Positions 52,738-64,000 of a DNA stretch of 64,000 bases are shown here, one piece after another. The stretch comes from [Phialemoniopsis] sp. UDSM-2020 (lineage: Eukaryota; Ascomycota; Sordariomycetes; Thyridiales; Thyridiaceae): the NCBI GenBank assembly GCA_018873225.1, contig JAEILZ010000005.1:3596001-3660000 (forward strand), written 5' to 3'. Positions within the stretch are counted from its first letter, which is position 1, and each line of letters starts with the position of its first letter. The notes beneath the pieces were generated by a model. It ran no database searches and was not told the origin of the DNA. It saw nothing but the letters and a program-made list of their open reading frames with translations. Made by a program: the position numbers and the translations under genes.

Positions 52738-55700
52738 ATGAAAGCCGCTGATCGGCTCGCTGGACACAAGCGTTCAAGCTCAATCGAGAGTCTCATTGCC
52801 CGCCGCCGAAGCCGCAGCAACTCCAGCAAGCTCCGACCCGTCATGTCCGCGACACCGGTCCCTCCCGAGGACCAGGCTCGCCTCCTTGAGGATGCTCTCA
52901 TCGCCGTGCGCCAGCAGACTGCCCTGATGCGCAAATGCCTGGACACCCCCGGAAAGCTTATGGATGCTTTGAAATGCTGGTGAGTCTGCTCGTCCCCTTA
53001 GCCCCTCGATGATGATTGCGTCACTCCCGGCTCGGATGCTTGGGAATCTTTTGGCGCAACGTCTCTAATGCCAGACCTTACTACAGCTCTACGCTCGTTT
53101 CCGAACTCCGTACCAGCAGCTTGGGCCCCAAGCAGTACTATGAGCTGTACATGGCTGTCTTCGATGCGATGCGATATCTCTCCGTCCACCTCCGAGAAAA
53201 CCACCCCGTCAACCACCTAGCCGACCTCTACGAGCTCGTACAATATGCCGGCAACATAATCCCTCGTCTCTACCTCATGATTACTGTTGGTACCGCCTAC
53301 ATGTCCGTCGAAGGCGCTCCCGTGAAAGAGCTCATGAAGGACATGATGGACATGAGCAGGGGCGTCCAGCACCCTATCCGAGGTTTGTTCCTGCGATACT
53401 ACCTGTCCGGCCAGGCTCGCGACTATCTACCTGAAGGCGAGGGCGACGGTCCTGAAGGCAATCTTTCCGACTCTGTCAACTTTGTGCTCACCAACTTCGT
53501 CGAGATGAACAAGCTCTGGGTGCGCCTACAACACCAAGGCCATTCTCGGGATCGCGAGTCGCGCACGCAGGAGCGCAAGGAACTCCAACTGCTTGTCGGA
53601 AGCAACATCGTTCGTCTTAGCCAGCTCGTCGATCTCGAGGCCTACAAGTCGGGTATTCTCGCCCCTCTCCTCGAGCAAGTCGTCCAGTGCCGCGATGTGC
53701 TAGCCCAAGAGTACCTCCTCGAGGTGATTACCCAGGTCTTCCCCGACGAGTTCCACCTCCACACCCTAGACCAGTTCCTTGCAGCAGTATCTCGTCTGAA
53801 CCCCCATGTCAATGTCAAGGCTATTGTCATCGGCTTGATGGACAGGCTGTCCAGCTACGCCGAACGGGAAGCACAAAACGAGGATGGCGAGGATCGCGGC
53901 AAGATGGAGGGGGAGGCCCTGGCCGAGCTTCTGGAGAAGGTCAAGCTCAACCAAGACAAGAAGCAGGCCGAGCCACCGGCCGAGCCAGAACTACCGGCCG
54001 AGCCTACCGAAGGCCCCTCCGACGCCCCCGAAGCCGACGGTGGTGACGCATCTTCAGAAGCAGAGACACTGACCAAGGATTCCGAAGCTGCGCCCTCAGT
54101 AGCCGAAACAGAGGAGACCGCTGTCAATGGCGACGAAGACGCCAAGCCGGAGGAGGAGACTGAGGAGGAGCCAGCAAAGAAGCAGCGTGGTATCCCGCAA
54201 AATGTCAAGCTATACGAGGTTTTCTTCGGCCAGGTGAAGAACCTGGTGCAGGCGCAGCAGCTGCCGATACAAGATACGATTGCGCTCTTGGTCTCCTTGG
54301 CGAACCTTGCTCTCAATATCTACCCGAGTCGTCTGGACTATGTCGATCAGATTCTCGAGTACGCCGACCAGAAGGTCCGGGATCACGCCAACAGCCCCGA
54401 CCTTCACTCACCGCCAGCCCAGCAAAGTCTGCTTGCGCTGCTACAAGCCCCGTTGAAGCGCTATGTCTCCATATTCACTGCGCTTTCGCTGCCCACCTAC
54501 GTCCCACTGTTCCAATCACAGACATATCCTACCCGACGTGCAGTAGCTGGGGAGGTGGCGAGGACTCTGCTGAAGAACCAGACCGAGATCTCCACACCCG
54601 AGCAACTGGAGAATGTGCTTGAGATCTTGAAGGTTCTCATCCGAGAAGGATCAAGGCCGCCTGCGGGCTACCCAGGTGCGCAACAGCGTGCGCGCGCCAT
54701 GGAGACGGACGAGACCATCGAGGAGCAAGGCTGGCTCGCTCGCCTGGTGCACCTGCTGAACGCCGAGAACAACGACAAGCAGTTCCGCCTACTGCAGATG
54801 ACCCGCAACGCCTACAGCGAAGGCAATGACCGCATCCGCACCACGACGCCACCGCTGGTCACGGCCGGCATGAAGCTCGCTCGCCGGTTCAAGGCTCGTG
54901 AGCACTACGACGACAACTGGTCCACCCAATCCTCCGCCCTCTTCAAGTTCCTGCACTCCATCATCTCGACGCTGTACACACGTGTCAACGGCTCCGGCGC
55001 CGCTGAGCTGGCCCTGCGGCTCTTCTCTTCCTGCGGCCAGACGGCCGACATGACCGGCTTCGAGGAGGTGTCTTACGAATTCTTCGCTCAGGCCTTTACC
55101 GTCTACGAGGAGGCCGTGTCGGACTCCAAGGCGCAGTTCCAGGCTGTCTGCGTCATTGCCAGCGCCCTGCACCAGACGCGCAACTTTGGCAAGGAGAACT
55201 ACGACACCCTCATCACGAAGTGCGCCCAACACGCTAGCAAATTGCTGAGGAAACCCGACCAGTGCAGAGCTGTGTATCTTGCTAGCCACTTATGGTGGGC
55301 TACGCCGATCGCCGCTAACGGGGAGGACGAGGAGTCAGATGTGAGTACCCGCTACGGCGAAGCCTTCGTCTCTTGAAAGTAAACAGTTGCTGACTTCCCA
55401 TGTAGCTATACCGTGATGGCAAGCGCGTGCTCGAGTGCCTGCAGCGTGCCCTGCGCGTGGCAGACTCGTGCATGGAGACGGCCACCTCGATCGAGCTGTT
55501 TGTCGAGATCCTGGATCGATACGTGTACTACTTTGACCAGCACAATGAATCGGTATGTTGCCCGCTTTACTTCTTCTGATTGTGAGTTTACTGACAACGC
55601 TTTCTTGCATCAGGTGACGACCAAGTACCTCAACGGCCTCATCGAGCTCATCCACGCCAACCTGGCGGGCAACCAGCAGGAGTCGGCGTCGGTCGAGGCC

Positions 55701-55778
55701 AGCAAGAAGCACTTTTACCACACGCTCGAGATCATCAAGAGCAAGGAGTACGAGGGGATCGTGTTGACGCCGAAATAG
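52738..55778 (+). CDS. VPS35: Vacuolar protein sorting-associated protein 35 (retromer)
   Basis: Four exons, 52738-52979, 53087-55340, 55406-55552 and 55614-55778 (consistent phases), encode 935 residues. The retromer cargo-selective subunit recycles receptors from endosomes to the Golgi and forms an alpha-solenoid bound to VPS26 and VPS29. Conserved elements are [40 protein letters not shown], the VPS26-binding [14 protein letters not shown], and later YFDQHNES and [20 protein letters not shown]. An acidic low-complexity insert (about residues 385-475, Glu/Ala/Pro) is typical of filamentous fungi. [10 protein letters not shown] at residue 35 is an alternative start. The ortholog looks intact. 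It sits near another trafficking-type gene, the transferrin-receptor-like peptidase. Confidence 0.95.
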
Positions 55779-56472
55779 AGTGTCGAATGATGACGACCTC
55801 CACAGGGAGTCATTGCGGACTCGGAGGGGAATGTGGCGCGCTTTGTATGCTTCTTGTGGGGTGTGAAAGACTGTATATACTTTGTTTGTCACCAGCACGC
55901 GGATGAGAAGATCAGGAGGCGAGGTGAAGTGCGCAAGCTTGTTCATTGAGAGACGGGAGTGCTGCTGGCTTGTGAGATCATGCATGAAAATTCAAAATAG
56001 CCGGAGTTCCTTTTGCAGTCAGATGTCTTGCGTCTCCAATTTGTGTTGACCGAGAGAGCATTCCACGACAAGACTTTATTCTTGAGAGTATGAACAGACG
56101 TGAGACCATGATGCAATGTTGATTAATCCTGAAACAGCAGATCTACATGTCCGCTGGCAGTAGGCAAATCCACAGATGACTGGGCTCTGGTACTTTACGG
56201 TTGCGCGACATCCCCCCATGATGTCCCTGAACACGCTTTCAAACATTGGTGACCCTATTCCTGTAAACGCCGCGCGATGCAAACCAAGCAGATGCCCTAG
56301 ATTTTTTGGTCTCCATCCATGTTATGGGATGGAACGAGGCTGACTTTCAACCGACAAAGCAAAAGAATACAGACAGTAAAAAAAGAGATGGAAATGCCCT
56401 GATCGAGGTGTGATGAGTCGGTATGTATATATGCTGTGTTTGTTGCGCGAAAAGAAGACAAAGCATTGAGAT
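55779..56472. other. Intergenic (convergent 3' ends)
   Basis: Both flanking genes end here. No gene supported. A small A-rich run lies near 56375-56385. Confidence 0.5.
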
Positions 56473-59269
56473 CTACAGCGCCAGGTTGGCAGCGGCCTTG
56501 CCGATGATGCGCGCGACCTTGTCGAGCGTCTGGTTGGCCAGGGCCCAGTCGCCAGTCTCGACGACGTCACGGATGGCCGGGAAGTATGCCTCCTGGTAGG
56601 CGTTCCACAGATCGGGCCCCATGACGACGTGCTTGAACTGCGTGCGATTGGGTATCTGTTTGATTCCCTCATTAATCAGCCTCATAAAACCAGAGTGTAG
56701 ACAAGAGATAGGGGAAAAGACTTACACCGCCGTTGACATCGTCCAAAAGATCCGCCTCAAACTTGGACATGCGGTCGTTGTACTCGAGCCGCTGCCCGCC
56801 GAGGCCCATGGGCTCCCACCCGTTGGCCTGCAGCACGCGGTTCTCCCACGTGCCCTCCCACTTCTGGAACTCGCCGACGGCGCTCGTAACGGCGTTGGCG
56901 GCGGTGCTCAGCTGCGACAGGTCGAACGGCGGGTCCGAAGGGCCCGGGTGCACTTTATCCTGCAAAAACCCGGCGAGGTCGGCCGTCCACTTCTGGATGG
57001 CGTTGGCGTAGGCCGCCATGTCGAAGGGCAGGATGGGCCGGTCGGCGAGCTCGAGGATGAGCAGGCCGAGCACCTGGCCCAGCATGGTGTGGTACACGAA
57101 GCCCGGGTCGGCGACGCGATCGACCCAGTCGAAATTGTCGTAGGAGCTGTGCGCCGGGTAGGACCCGCCAGCCCAGCCGTCGGCGGGGGCCGGGTGCTCG
57201 AAGCGGATGTCGAGCGACGATGTGCCGGCCATGTCCTGGAAGGCGACGTAGTCCGAGTCGGCGCCGAGCCCCTGGATCTCGCCCCCGCGGGCGTCCCAGA
57301 GCTCGCGCAGCGTCTGGTTGGCGTTGGGGTCGCCGACGCGCTTGAGGATCTGGAGCAGCAGCTTCTGGAACATGGGAGAGCCCGAGGCCGTGAAGACGTT
57401 GCCCGTGACGGCGGTGTCGATGTTGAGATAGGCAAAGGCGTCGTCCTTGAGCCGCTCGAGGTTCTTCTCGACGTACTCTGTGCTGCCAATCATGTTGTAC
57501 TCCTCGGCGTCCCAGGACATGAACTCGATGGTGCGGGCGGGGCGCCAGCCCTTGGCGACCAGGTCTCCGAAAACTCGCACGATCTCAAGGAAGATGACGT
57601 TGCCGGACCCGGGATCTGAGGCGCCGTAGGCCCAGGCGTCGCGGTGGTTGCCGATGATGATGGACTTGGAGTTTTGCTCGGCGCCTTCGATCCTGCCGTA
57701 TACGTTCCAGATGGCCTGCTTCTCGCTTTCATCCTGCTCGTTTCGCAGGTGGACAATGGGCGAATTCTGGTCGCCCGTCCACCACTCGGCCACATCGGGG
57801 ACGCCTCCAGCCCAATTGTCGAAGACCGGCTTGCCCTTGCCTATGATCTTTTGTAGAAGAACTTGAGCATCACGCCAGGCCAGTGGCAGACTCGGGATTT
57901 GCACCAGACCCTTGGACTCATGCGGCTTGAGCCGGGGCATCTGCCTCTCGCTCTCCCAGTTCGGAGTCAACGGGTCGCCGATGACGAAGCTGGAGAGCGC
58001 GACAGATCCGCGCTGCACCCCGTCGCCCGGCATGTACCGCCCGTTGGGCGCAATATCACCCCTCATAAAGCCATCGTCAGCGGGGTCGCTGTAGATGAGG
58101 CAGCCGGCGAAGCCAGCCAGTTCTGCGGCCTTGACCTTGAGGCCCCGGTCGCTCTGGGGTCCGTAGTAGCGAACGAGCGCAATCGCGTTCTTGGTGTCTA
58201 TTCCGCTGTCCTGCAGCTTCTTGAAGTCCTCCCTCGTCCCGTAATTGGCGTAGATCAAGGGTCCCTTGACGTCGCCCGACTTCGAATGACCGTGGAACGC
58301 CAGTGATGGCGCAGTGTCCTCCTCCAATTTGGCTTGCCATATGGGCTTGTCATCGTCGCCCATGATCTCCACCGCTCTCCCGTCGGCCCTCGGGTAGTTC
58401 ATGTATACGTAGTACTCGTCGACGCGGATGTCCTCCAGCCCGAACCTGGCAAACAGATTCTTGACGTCGATGGCCTGGGCGTAGTCGCCCTCGGTGCCGG
58501 CGACGTGGGTGTGCAACGAGACTTTTTGCAGCATCTCTCTCATCCTCTCGGGGTCTACCGCGCCCTGTACATGTAATCTAACACTCTCTGGGTCGAACAT
58601 CTGACTGCCCATCCGCCTCGACATACTGGTGAAGAGGTCGCTCATGAAGAGGAGGTAGAGCAGGCCCATGACGAGACAGATGGCGACGACGCGGGCGACA
58701 ACGATGATGACGGCGCTCTTGTTGAAGGACGACATAGATGGGAAGGCCCAGCGCCGCGCTGTCGTCGTCTCCCCCTCGGCGCCTGTTGAGGAGGAGGCAG
58801 CACCCGTGCTGCTGTTGGGGAGCTGTATCCTGAACCGGGGCATCTTCCACCTCCAATTCCACTTCCACTGCGGCAATGACGACAGGAATCCCATCCTCTT
58901 GCCGAATATCGAACCGCCCCTGCGCCCATCGCCCGGTTCTATAATGTCAAACTCTTGCATCTCCCGCCGCACGTGCGCGGCCTCGTCATCATCATCCGAG
59001 TCGGATGTCCACGTGCTGTCCTCATCGTCCGTCTCGACGGTCGGCGCCCGGTATCCGTCATTGCGCCGCGCGTTGGCGGCGGAGCCATTGCGACGGTGGG
59101 TGTGTAGCAGGGAGCGGCCCTCGTGGTCGGGCACGTAGCCCTCGGCCATGGGGGAGAGGGGGTCGGCCTCGAAGGCGGGCCTGCTGCTGCTGCTGCCGGT
59201 GGCGACAGCTTCATCGTAGGTAGGTATCGGAGGGACCGGATCGTATCTCTGGTCGTCGGAGGGCGCCAT
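56473..59269 (-). CDS. M28 peptidase, transferrin-receptor/glutamate-carboxypeptidase II-like membrane protein
   Basis: Exons 56726-59269 and 56473-56655 (70-nt intron, GTAAGT donor, CAAACAG acceptor) give 908 residues starting MAPSDDQRYDPVPPIP. An upstream in-frame ATG at 59398 adds 43 residues. Type II membrane protein: an acidic/Ser-rich cytosolic tail with a PPIPTYDEA motif, which resembles Rsp5-adaptor PY-like sequences, then a hydrophobic helix at about residues 188-210. Domains in order are the apical/PA domain, the M28 peptidase domain, and the TFR dimerisation domain at about 730-908. Putative zinc ligands are present: GNHRDAWAYGASDPGSGN, SWDAEEYNMIGS and SYPAHSSYDNF, so activity is possible. 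Resembles yeast Tre1/Tre2/Vps70, which act in vacuolar sorting of transporters. Confidence 0.88.
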
Positions 59270-60359
59270 CGTGGCAGGTTCTCGCGCCGGGTCGGGTGGC
59301 CTGCCGCAGCTGTAACATCCGGGGCGGGCGGAGGACAAGGTTGGGATGGTCGGTGATTCGTAATGCTCTCGGAGGGGGGAAAGATGTCGCGGCGCCAAGA
59401 CAAGGGTGAATGAATGGGAATGAGGCGGAGGACCTAGGGTGGGTAATTAAAAGGAGCGTATTGCGTCGCACATGGGGACTTGCTGGCTGGTTGGGCAGAG
59501 AAGCAAGGCGACAGCAGCGACGACGAACGGGGCGATGGAATCAATCTGTGAAATGTCTGGCGAGATGAAAGAATGGAAATGGGGTTCATCCAGGGGGGGC
59601 CGACTTGGTTGGCCTCTTTGACTGTGTGCTGCTACTTTCTGGGGTTTCGTGTTTGGCTGAATTTAGCTGGAAACAGGGGACTCGGCATCCTTGGCGATGC
59701 GGGCTCTTTCCTGCCCAGGCGCTCCCTCGCAGCCGTTACAGCCGCCCTGCCACACCACCACCCTGCTGACTAAGGAACCCATCAATCTGCTCAGCTCAAC
59801 TCGACCTCACGACAGTCACAGCACATGGGATATCTCCTCATTCACAAAATGGTTCTTAAGAGAATAATGTGTGTGTGTCTTATCAGACATAATGTTGTTC
59901 ATTCAGATCTTTCACACTCTGCATTTTGTAGGGATAAGAGTATGCTGATGGATCGTCACTGTTTTCTTCCCCCAAACCTCACATGCATGATGTCTCCCCA
60001 GTTCTGAGAAAGTCTACACTCCCTTGGGACCATCACAACACAAGACATCAATGCAGCAATGTAAATTAACTGCATTAGCTTAAAATATGCACGACCAGTG
60101 AGAATAGAGCCTCAGTGCCAGGAATATGACTTTGTGACATTGCAGGACTAATGTGTCTGAAATGACTTCACATTCGACCGTCTTGGGTTAGACTTATACG
60201 AGCTGTGGGTCAGGACTGGCAACAGTTGCATAGCACAATATCTTATAAATACTTGGAACACTCACTTGGATGAGTGTCATTTGTCCATTCATTTCTATCC
60301 CTTTCCCCAAACCTTGTCAAGTTGTCCAGTCCCTAGAATTGCCTTGTTTGTTGTTTGTA
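59270..60359. other. Intergenic divergent region
   Basis: About 1.1 kb between two divergent genes. Left part GC-rich, right part AT-rich. A TATAAAT box lies near 60244. No gene supported. Confidence 0.5.
60244..60250 (+). promoter_or_regulatory. TATA box
   Basis: TATAAAT lies about 110 bp upstream of the start codon of the MDR reductase. Confidence 0.5.
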
Positions 60360-61650
60360 ATGACATTCGAAATGGTCATCCCTTCAGAGACACGACAATG
60401 GATCTTACAAAACAAACCACATGATCTTCCAGTCCTCGACGGGGACAAGCCAACATTCAAGCTGGTCGCAGCAGTCTTACCCCCTCTGTCAAGCAATCAA
60501 TTCCTAGTGAAATCGATCTACTTCTCCAATGACCCTGCCCAGCGGACATGGATCGCAGCCGACGCAGATGCAGAGAGGTCCTACGCTCCCCCAGTCAATG
60601 TATCGGAGCCTATGGTGGCACTCGGCCTCGCTGAAGTTCTCAAGTCACATAATGCAGCCTACCCGCCGGGGACGTTGGTGTATGGCAGAATGACTTGGAG
60701 TGAATACGTCATCATGAGCCAACAAGACATATACCCAATCCCGGCCCCGGCCTCTGGGTTGAGTATTACTCACTTCATGGGTGCCCTCGGCCTAGCTGGG
60801 ATAACAGCATATGTTGGCCTATACGAAATCCTCAAGGCAACATCAAGTGACACCATCGTGATAAGCGGTGCTGCTGGGGCTGTGGGGACGATGGCAGTCC
60901 AAATTGCGGCCAAACTCATCGGGTGTAAAAAGGTATTGCCCACCTCCGCAGCGATAGTGGGTTGATGTTATTCAAGCAGCTAATTGTAGTGATAGGTGGT
61001 TGGCATCGCCGGAACAGACGAAAAGTGCAAGCTTGTTGAAAGTCTAGGCGCGACAGTCTGCCTCAATTATCGGAGCCCAACATTCGAAGAAGATCTGATC
61101 CGCGAAACAAAGGGCTTCATCGACGTGTATTTCGGTTCGTTCTGCGATTATTCCGATATGCTTGTATTCTCATGCTGACATGAGTTGAGACAATGTTGGC
61201 GGCCATATTCTAGATCTCATGCTAAAGCGTCTGAAAGCTCATGGCCGTGTGGCGGCATGGTAGGTCAAACGCGAGATCAGTTTCAGGTTGGAAACTCTAA
61301 TAAGCGCACTAGCGGAGCCACTGCGGATTACAACGGTAATCACAACTCGTCCGGCCTAAACAATTACGTTGTGAGTTGCCATTATCATATCCGGTGAATC
61401 TCAAAACTAAGTATCATGATAGCAAGTTGTGTTGATGCGCCTTCAAATTCTCGGGTTCAATGTGGCAGAGTATATGCACAACGCTATGGAGATTGTAGAA
61501 AATCTTTTGGCAGCGTGGAAGGATGGCAAGATCGTGATCAGTGATGAGACTGAAACCATCTTTGACTCGACATTTGATGACATCCCAAGAACTTGGCTTC
61601 GGCTCTTTGATGGAGATAGTCAGGGCAAGATGCTTACACGATTACTCTGA
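60360..61650 (+). CDS. Medium-chain NADP(H)-dependent reductase (prostaglandin/alkenal reductase-like)
   Basis: Five exons, 60360-60932, 60996-61134, 61190-61259, 61313-61370 and 61423-61650, give 355 residues with consistent phases. Motifs: substrate entry SNDPAQRTWIAADADAERSY, MGALGLAGITAYVGLYEI, cofactor motif VISGAAGAVGTMAVQIAAKL, FIDVYFDNVGGHILDLMLKR, and AACGATADYNGN. It belongs to the zinc-free MDR group (LTD/alkenal double-bond reductase) that reduces activated C=C bonds with NADPH. Start at 60360 because earlier in-frame ATGs lack family character. No signal peptide, so presumed cytosolic. The exact substrate is unknown. Confidence 0.88.
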
Positions 61651-62217
61651 GCCGAAGATCTAACAACCACTTCATTGTGCCGTTAATCAGAGGTATATCT
61701 AGGGCTTTTAGTGTTATGAATGCCAATAATCGTTCAAAAAGGAAGGGGAATCACAGTACAGTTACTGACATTGTGCGTCCAAATAACGCAGATGATAGTC
61801 TGAGTTGACAGTGCCTTCCTGGTGTTTCATTTAGAAAATCGACTAGCTAGAGTTGCTCGAGCTTCGTTAAAGTTGCTCGAGATAAGTGTAGGGAGATAAA
61901 TGTAACACGACCATCAATCCATGTCGGAACTTGGCAGCTGTTTTCTGACTCGAATCCAAAAGTTTTCAAAGTATGCATCATGCATTGGGTACGGTTACAG
62001 ATCACTGTGTTTCATCTCCAAGTCCAGTTCCTTTGCTGTTCCTCCAGTGGCAACATCACCGTACTCGATTGCTGTGTAACACATGAATCACGACTGACCT
62101 TCTACTCACTACCTGAGCTCTGTTTCAGTAGTTCCGACCGGACTCAACACTCGCCTTTGCCAAAGTATATATTTGCAAGAAACCCCTCTCCTCTACAGCC
62201 TTCTAGAACAAAGTCTA
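61651..62217. other. Intergenic
   Basis: AT-rich spacer with a TATATAT tract near 62166. A direct repeat of AGTTGCTCGAG occurs twice near 61851-61880. No gene. Confidence 0.45.
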
Positions 62218-62736
62218 TGCTCTCTGATGCAACGAAGAACCTTGGCACCAGCCCAGCACATCAAAAGCATTCTGCCAGCGTTCTCAAGACATATCTAAGC
62301 ATTGGCTATAGAAGTATGACAACTCTAGTGAGTAACCTCTTTTCATTCACACTTCTGCATGTTAAAGAAAGGTGTTGACATAGGCCAGCCCCCCACTTTC
62401 GTGGGCGTAATGCTCAATCCGTTGCTCCGAGTTTGGGATGTAGTAAACATCGCGACTCAGCCGGGCGTGCACTCCTTTGTCCGCGAAGGCGCAGTCTCGA
62501 CGAGCAGACTTTACATCGACAAGGATGGCACCGCGATGGTGTACTGGCGGCCTTCTGAGCGAATAGCTCGACAGACTTTCCGGATCAATGAGTCTCAACA
62601 AGAGGTCCATTGCACTCGTTGTTTTGTTCTTCCAGACAATCAACTTCAAGTGGATATGTGCCTCGGAACGGGCGAGAAGATCGTGGCAAAACGATCTCAC
62701 AGGCCACTTGCGGAGGAGTCACTTGCAGGAGTCTAA
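62218..62736 (+). CDS. Hypothetical protein, gene model uncertain
   Basis: The main part (62359-62736, 125 codons) reads GVMLNPLLRVWDVVNIATQP, HSFVREGAVSTSRLYIDKDG and MVYWRPSERIARQTFRINE. It has protein-like composition with no recognised family. A possible first exon (62218-62329, MLSDATKNLG...) would need a short intron of about 40 nt with a weak AAAG acceptor. I do not recognise a function, and the model is tentative. Confidence 0.4.
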
Positions 62737-63446
62737 TTAGGGGGGGTATCTGGACTGTGAATTGACTTGGGACACACTTTGGACTTGAATATACTTAGAC
62801 TACACTTCATTTCTTGGTTCTAGGAATATCAATTCTCGGAAACATCTATTCAGCATAATGACTGGGGTGATTGGCGATGCCCGCACAAAATTTGAAACCG
62901 CGCACCTGCGTACAGATGTGGTAAGGGTAAATAAGACGTCTCTGCGCGGTATTAACCTGTTGATTTTGGGTAGTGGGATAACCCTCCACCCAGCAGTCGA
63001 TACTTGACAGGGGGGTCGAAATTTCAGCCTGCAACCTTAGTACAACGGTGAAGACTGAGCAAAGATATGATTTTACCATGTATGAATGTCGATATACTAC
63101 ATATTGGAAGCAAAACGAGTAAGGCATCCGAGTCAGCTCCAAATGCTCGGCTGGAGGACCTTTTTTTACCCGAGGGCAAAAAAAGAAACAGGGGCAGTGC
63201 TCAGCGCTCTGTCATCGTTCCCTAGCCAAGACCTCGTTAGGAAGGCGAGCACAACCCCTTTTCTTGTCTTCAAAAATGTTCCCGCATATATACCTGGTCT
63301 CCCATTTACCTGGGTGGGGAAATTCCCTGTGTAACACGGGAATTGCTAACCAGTGTTGCTGAGGAATACAACATTGACAGCAGCGAAGCTGAAGGCGTTG
63401 ATGAGTGATGTCAGTAGAGCAATAGGTCTTTGGAAATATAGATCCC
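62737..63446. other. Intergenic
   Basis: AT-rich spacer with short frames only. No RNA gene or repeat recognised. Confidence 0.5.
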
Positions 63447-64000
63447 TTACGCAGCTGTCGACGCGAAGATCTCTACACGGCGGGCATTGGCCATAAGAGA
63501 GAGCGCCAGTGCGAAACACGCAGAAAACACAACAATGATGCCCAGCTTTATCTTGTCATTGCCCAGGAATGACAGTATAATGATGGAAAGCAGGGGCAGA
63601 AGAGACGCCATGACTGTCACTATCGAGTTGACAAGGCTGAGTTGTCGAGACTCCCAATAATGGTAGATACCAATCCCAACCTCAGGAGTTTCAGGGTCCT
63701 GTGGTAGGTAAGGTAAGCATCCTCTTCAAGTATCATAATTCTGGACTTACTTTAATCTTGTGTCCTATAATGCGGTGGTAGGCCGGGTAAATCTTCTCCA
63801 TGAACCATCGTGTTAGGGGATCGGAAGCCATTCGTGGCTTCAGCGCAATGAGGTCATCCTCATGTTTCTGGTCCCAGGCGTTTCTGTCAAGACCTCTTAT
63901 AGGAAAGCAGCCCATTCCTGGTCGCTCAAACCAATTTCGGAGAAATGTTAGGTCATCCGCATTAGGCGTTTCTAGGCTTGCCAGGAAGCACTGCTTCGAC
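63447..64000 (-). CDS. DUF6594-domain membrane protein, truncated by the window edge
   Basis: Two exons seen: 63751 to the right edge, and 63447-63698, separated by a 52-nt intron (GTAAGT, CACAG). The visible part reads LASLETPNADDLTFLRNWFE, DDLIALKPRMASDPLTRWFM, YHYWESRQLSLVNSIVTVMA, then two hydrophobic helices (SLLPLLSIIILSFLG and KLGIIVVFSACFALALSLM) and NARRVEIFAST at the C-terminus, just before the stop. This matches fungal DUF6594, whose C-terminal half is a membrane hairpin; function unknown. The N-terminus lies beyond the window, so its start and length are unknown. Confidence 0.82.

Noticed and set aside
51246..52767. Several 100-165-codon frames upstream of VPS35
   Set aside because: Both strands, no start context, no motifs; treated as chance frames in a GC-balanced spacer.
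56621..57619. 332-codon plus-strand frame opposite the M28 peptidase
   Set aside because: Antisense shadow of high-GC3 codons; sense protein shows full family motifs.
1..64000. tRNA, rRNA, CRISPR, transposon or telomere repeat
   Set aside because: No B-box-like tRNA sequence, inverted terminal repeats, reverse-transcriptase or integrase motifs, or regular spacer arrays were recognised by eye.

Overview
The window is nuclear DNA from a filamentous ascomycete (Pezizomycotina, most likely a Sordariomycete). The evidence is short introns of about 45-110 nt with GTRAGT-type donors, monocistronic genes on both strands, a fungal NACHT/ankyrin protein, a HET protein, Zn2Cys6 and bZIP/DUF3425 regulators, DUF6594, DUF6604 and DUF7730-like proteins, and a tannase. 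I see no prokaryotic operons, transposons, CRISPR arrays or tRNAs. About 29 genes can be supported; many were assembled across introns by joining reading frames, and those splice sites are inferred from the sequence alone.

Layout. 0-5 kb: an alpha/beta-hydrolase cut by the left edge, a small unknown protein, an SDR and a D-2-hydroxyacid dehydrogenase. 6.2-9.3 kb: a large secreted PAN/apple-like protein with Ser/Thr linkers. 10-19.4 kb: a bZIP regulator, a 1176-residue fusion of a rifampin-phosphotransferase-type enzyme with a C-terminal tyrosine-phosphatase-like domain, a TRI12-type MFS transporter and a second SDR. This set looks like a regulator, modifier and exporter group. 20-24.2 kb: an NLR-type NACHT-ankyrin protein. 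25.5-30.4 kb: a repeat-rich hydrophilin-like protein and a membrane-anchored lectin-like protein. 31-38 kb: a Nudix hydrolase, a tandem pair of disrupted paralogues, a Gfo/Idh/MocA oxidoreductase with an internal stop, and a DUF7730-like protein. 38.5-47.3 kb: a DUF6604 protein, a PLAC8 protein, a frameshifted Zn2Cys6 factor and a divergent tannase. 48-51 kb: a HET protein and a small secreted protein. 52.7-59.3 kb: two conserved trafficking/housekeeping genes, VPS35 and a transferrin-receptor-like M28 peptidase. 60-64 kb: an MDR reductase, an unknown gene and a DUF6594 protein cut by the right edge.

Two things stand out. The first is the phosphotransferase-phosphatase fusion: it has the AD-RD-His-domain order of rifampin phosphotransferases, lacks the PEP-binding barrel of PEP synthase, and carries a CX5R phosphatase in the barrel's place. 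The second is a run of five genes between 16 and 45 kb, each broken by a single lesion (three in-frame stops, two frameshifts) while coding potential continues beyond it. These may be recent decay, stop-codon readthrough or sequence error; the sequence alone cannot decide.
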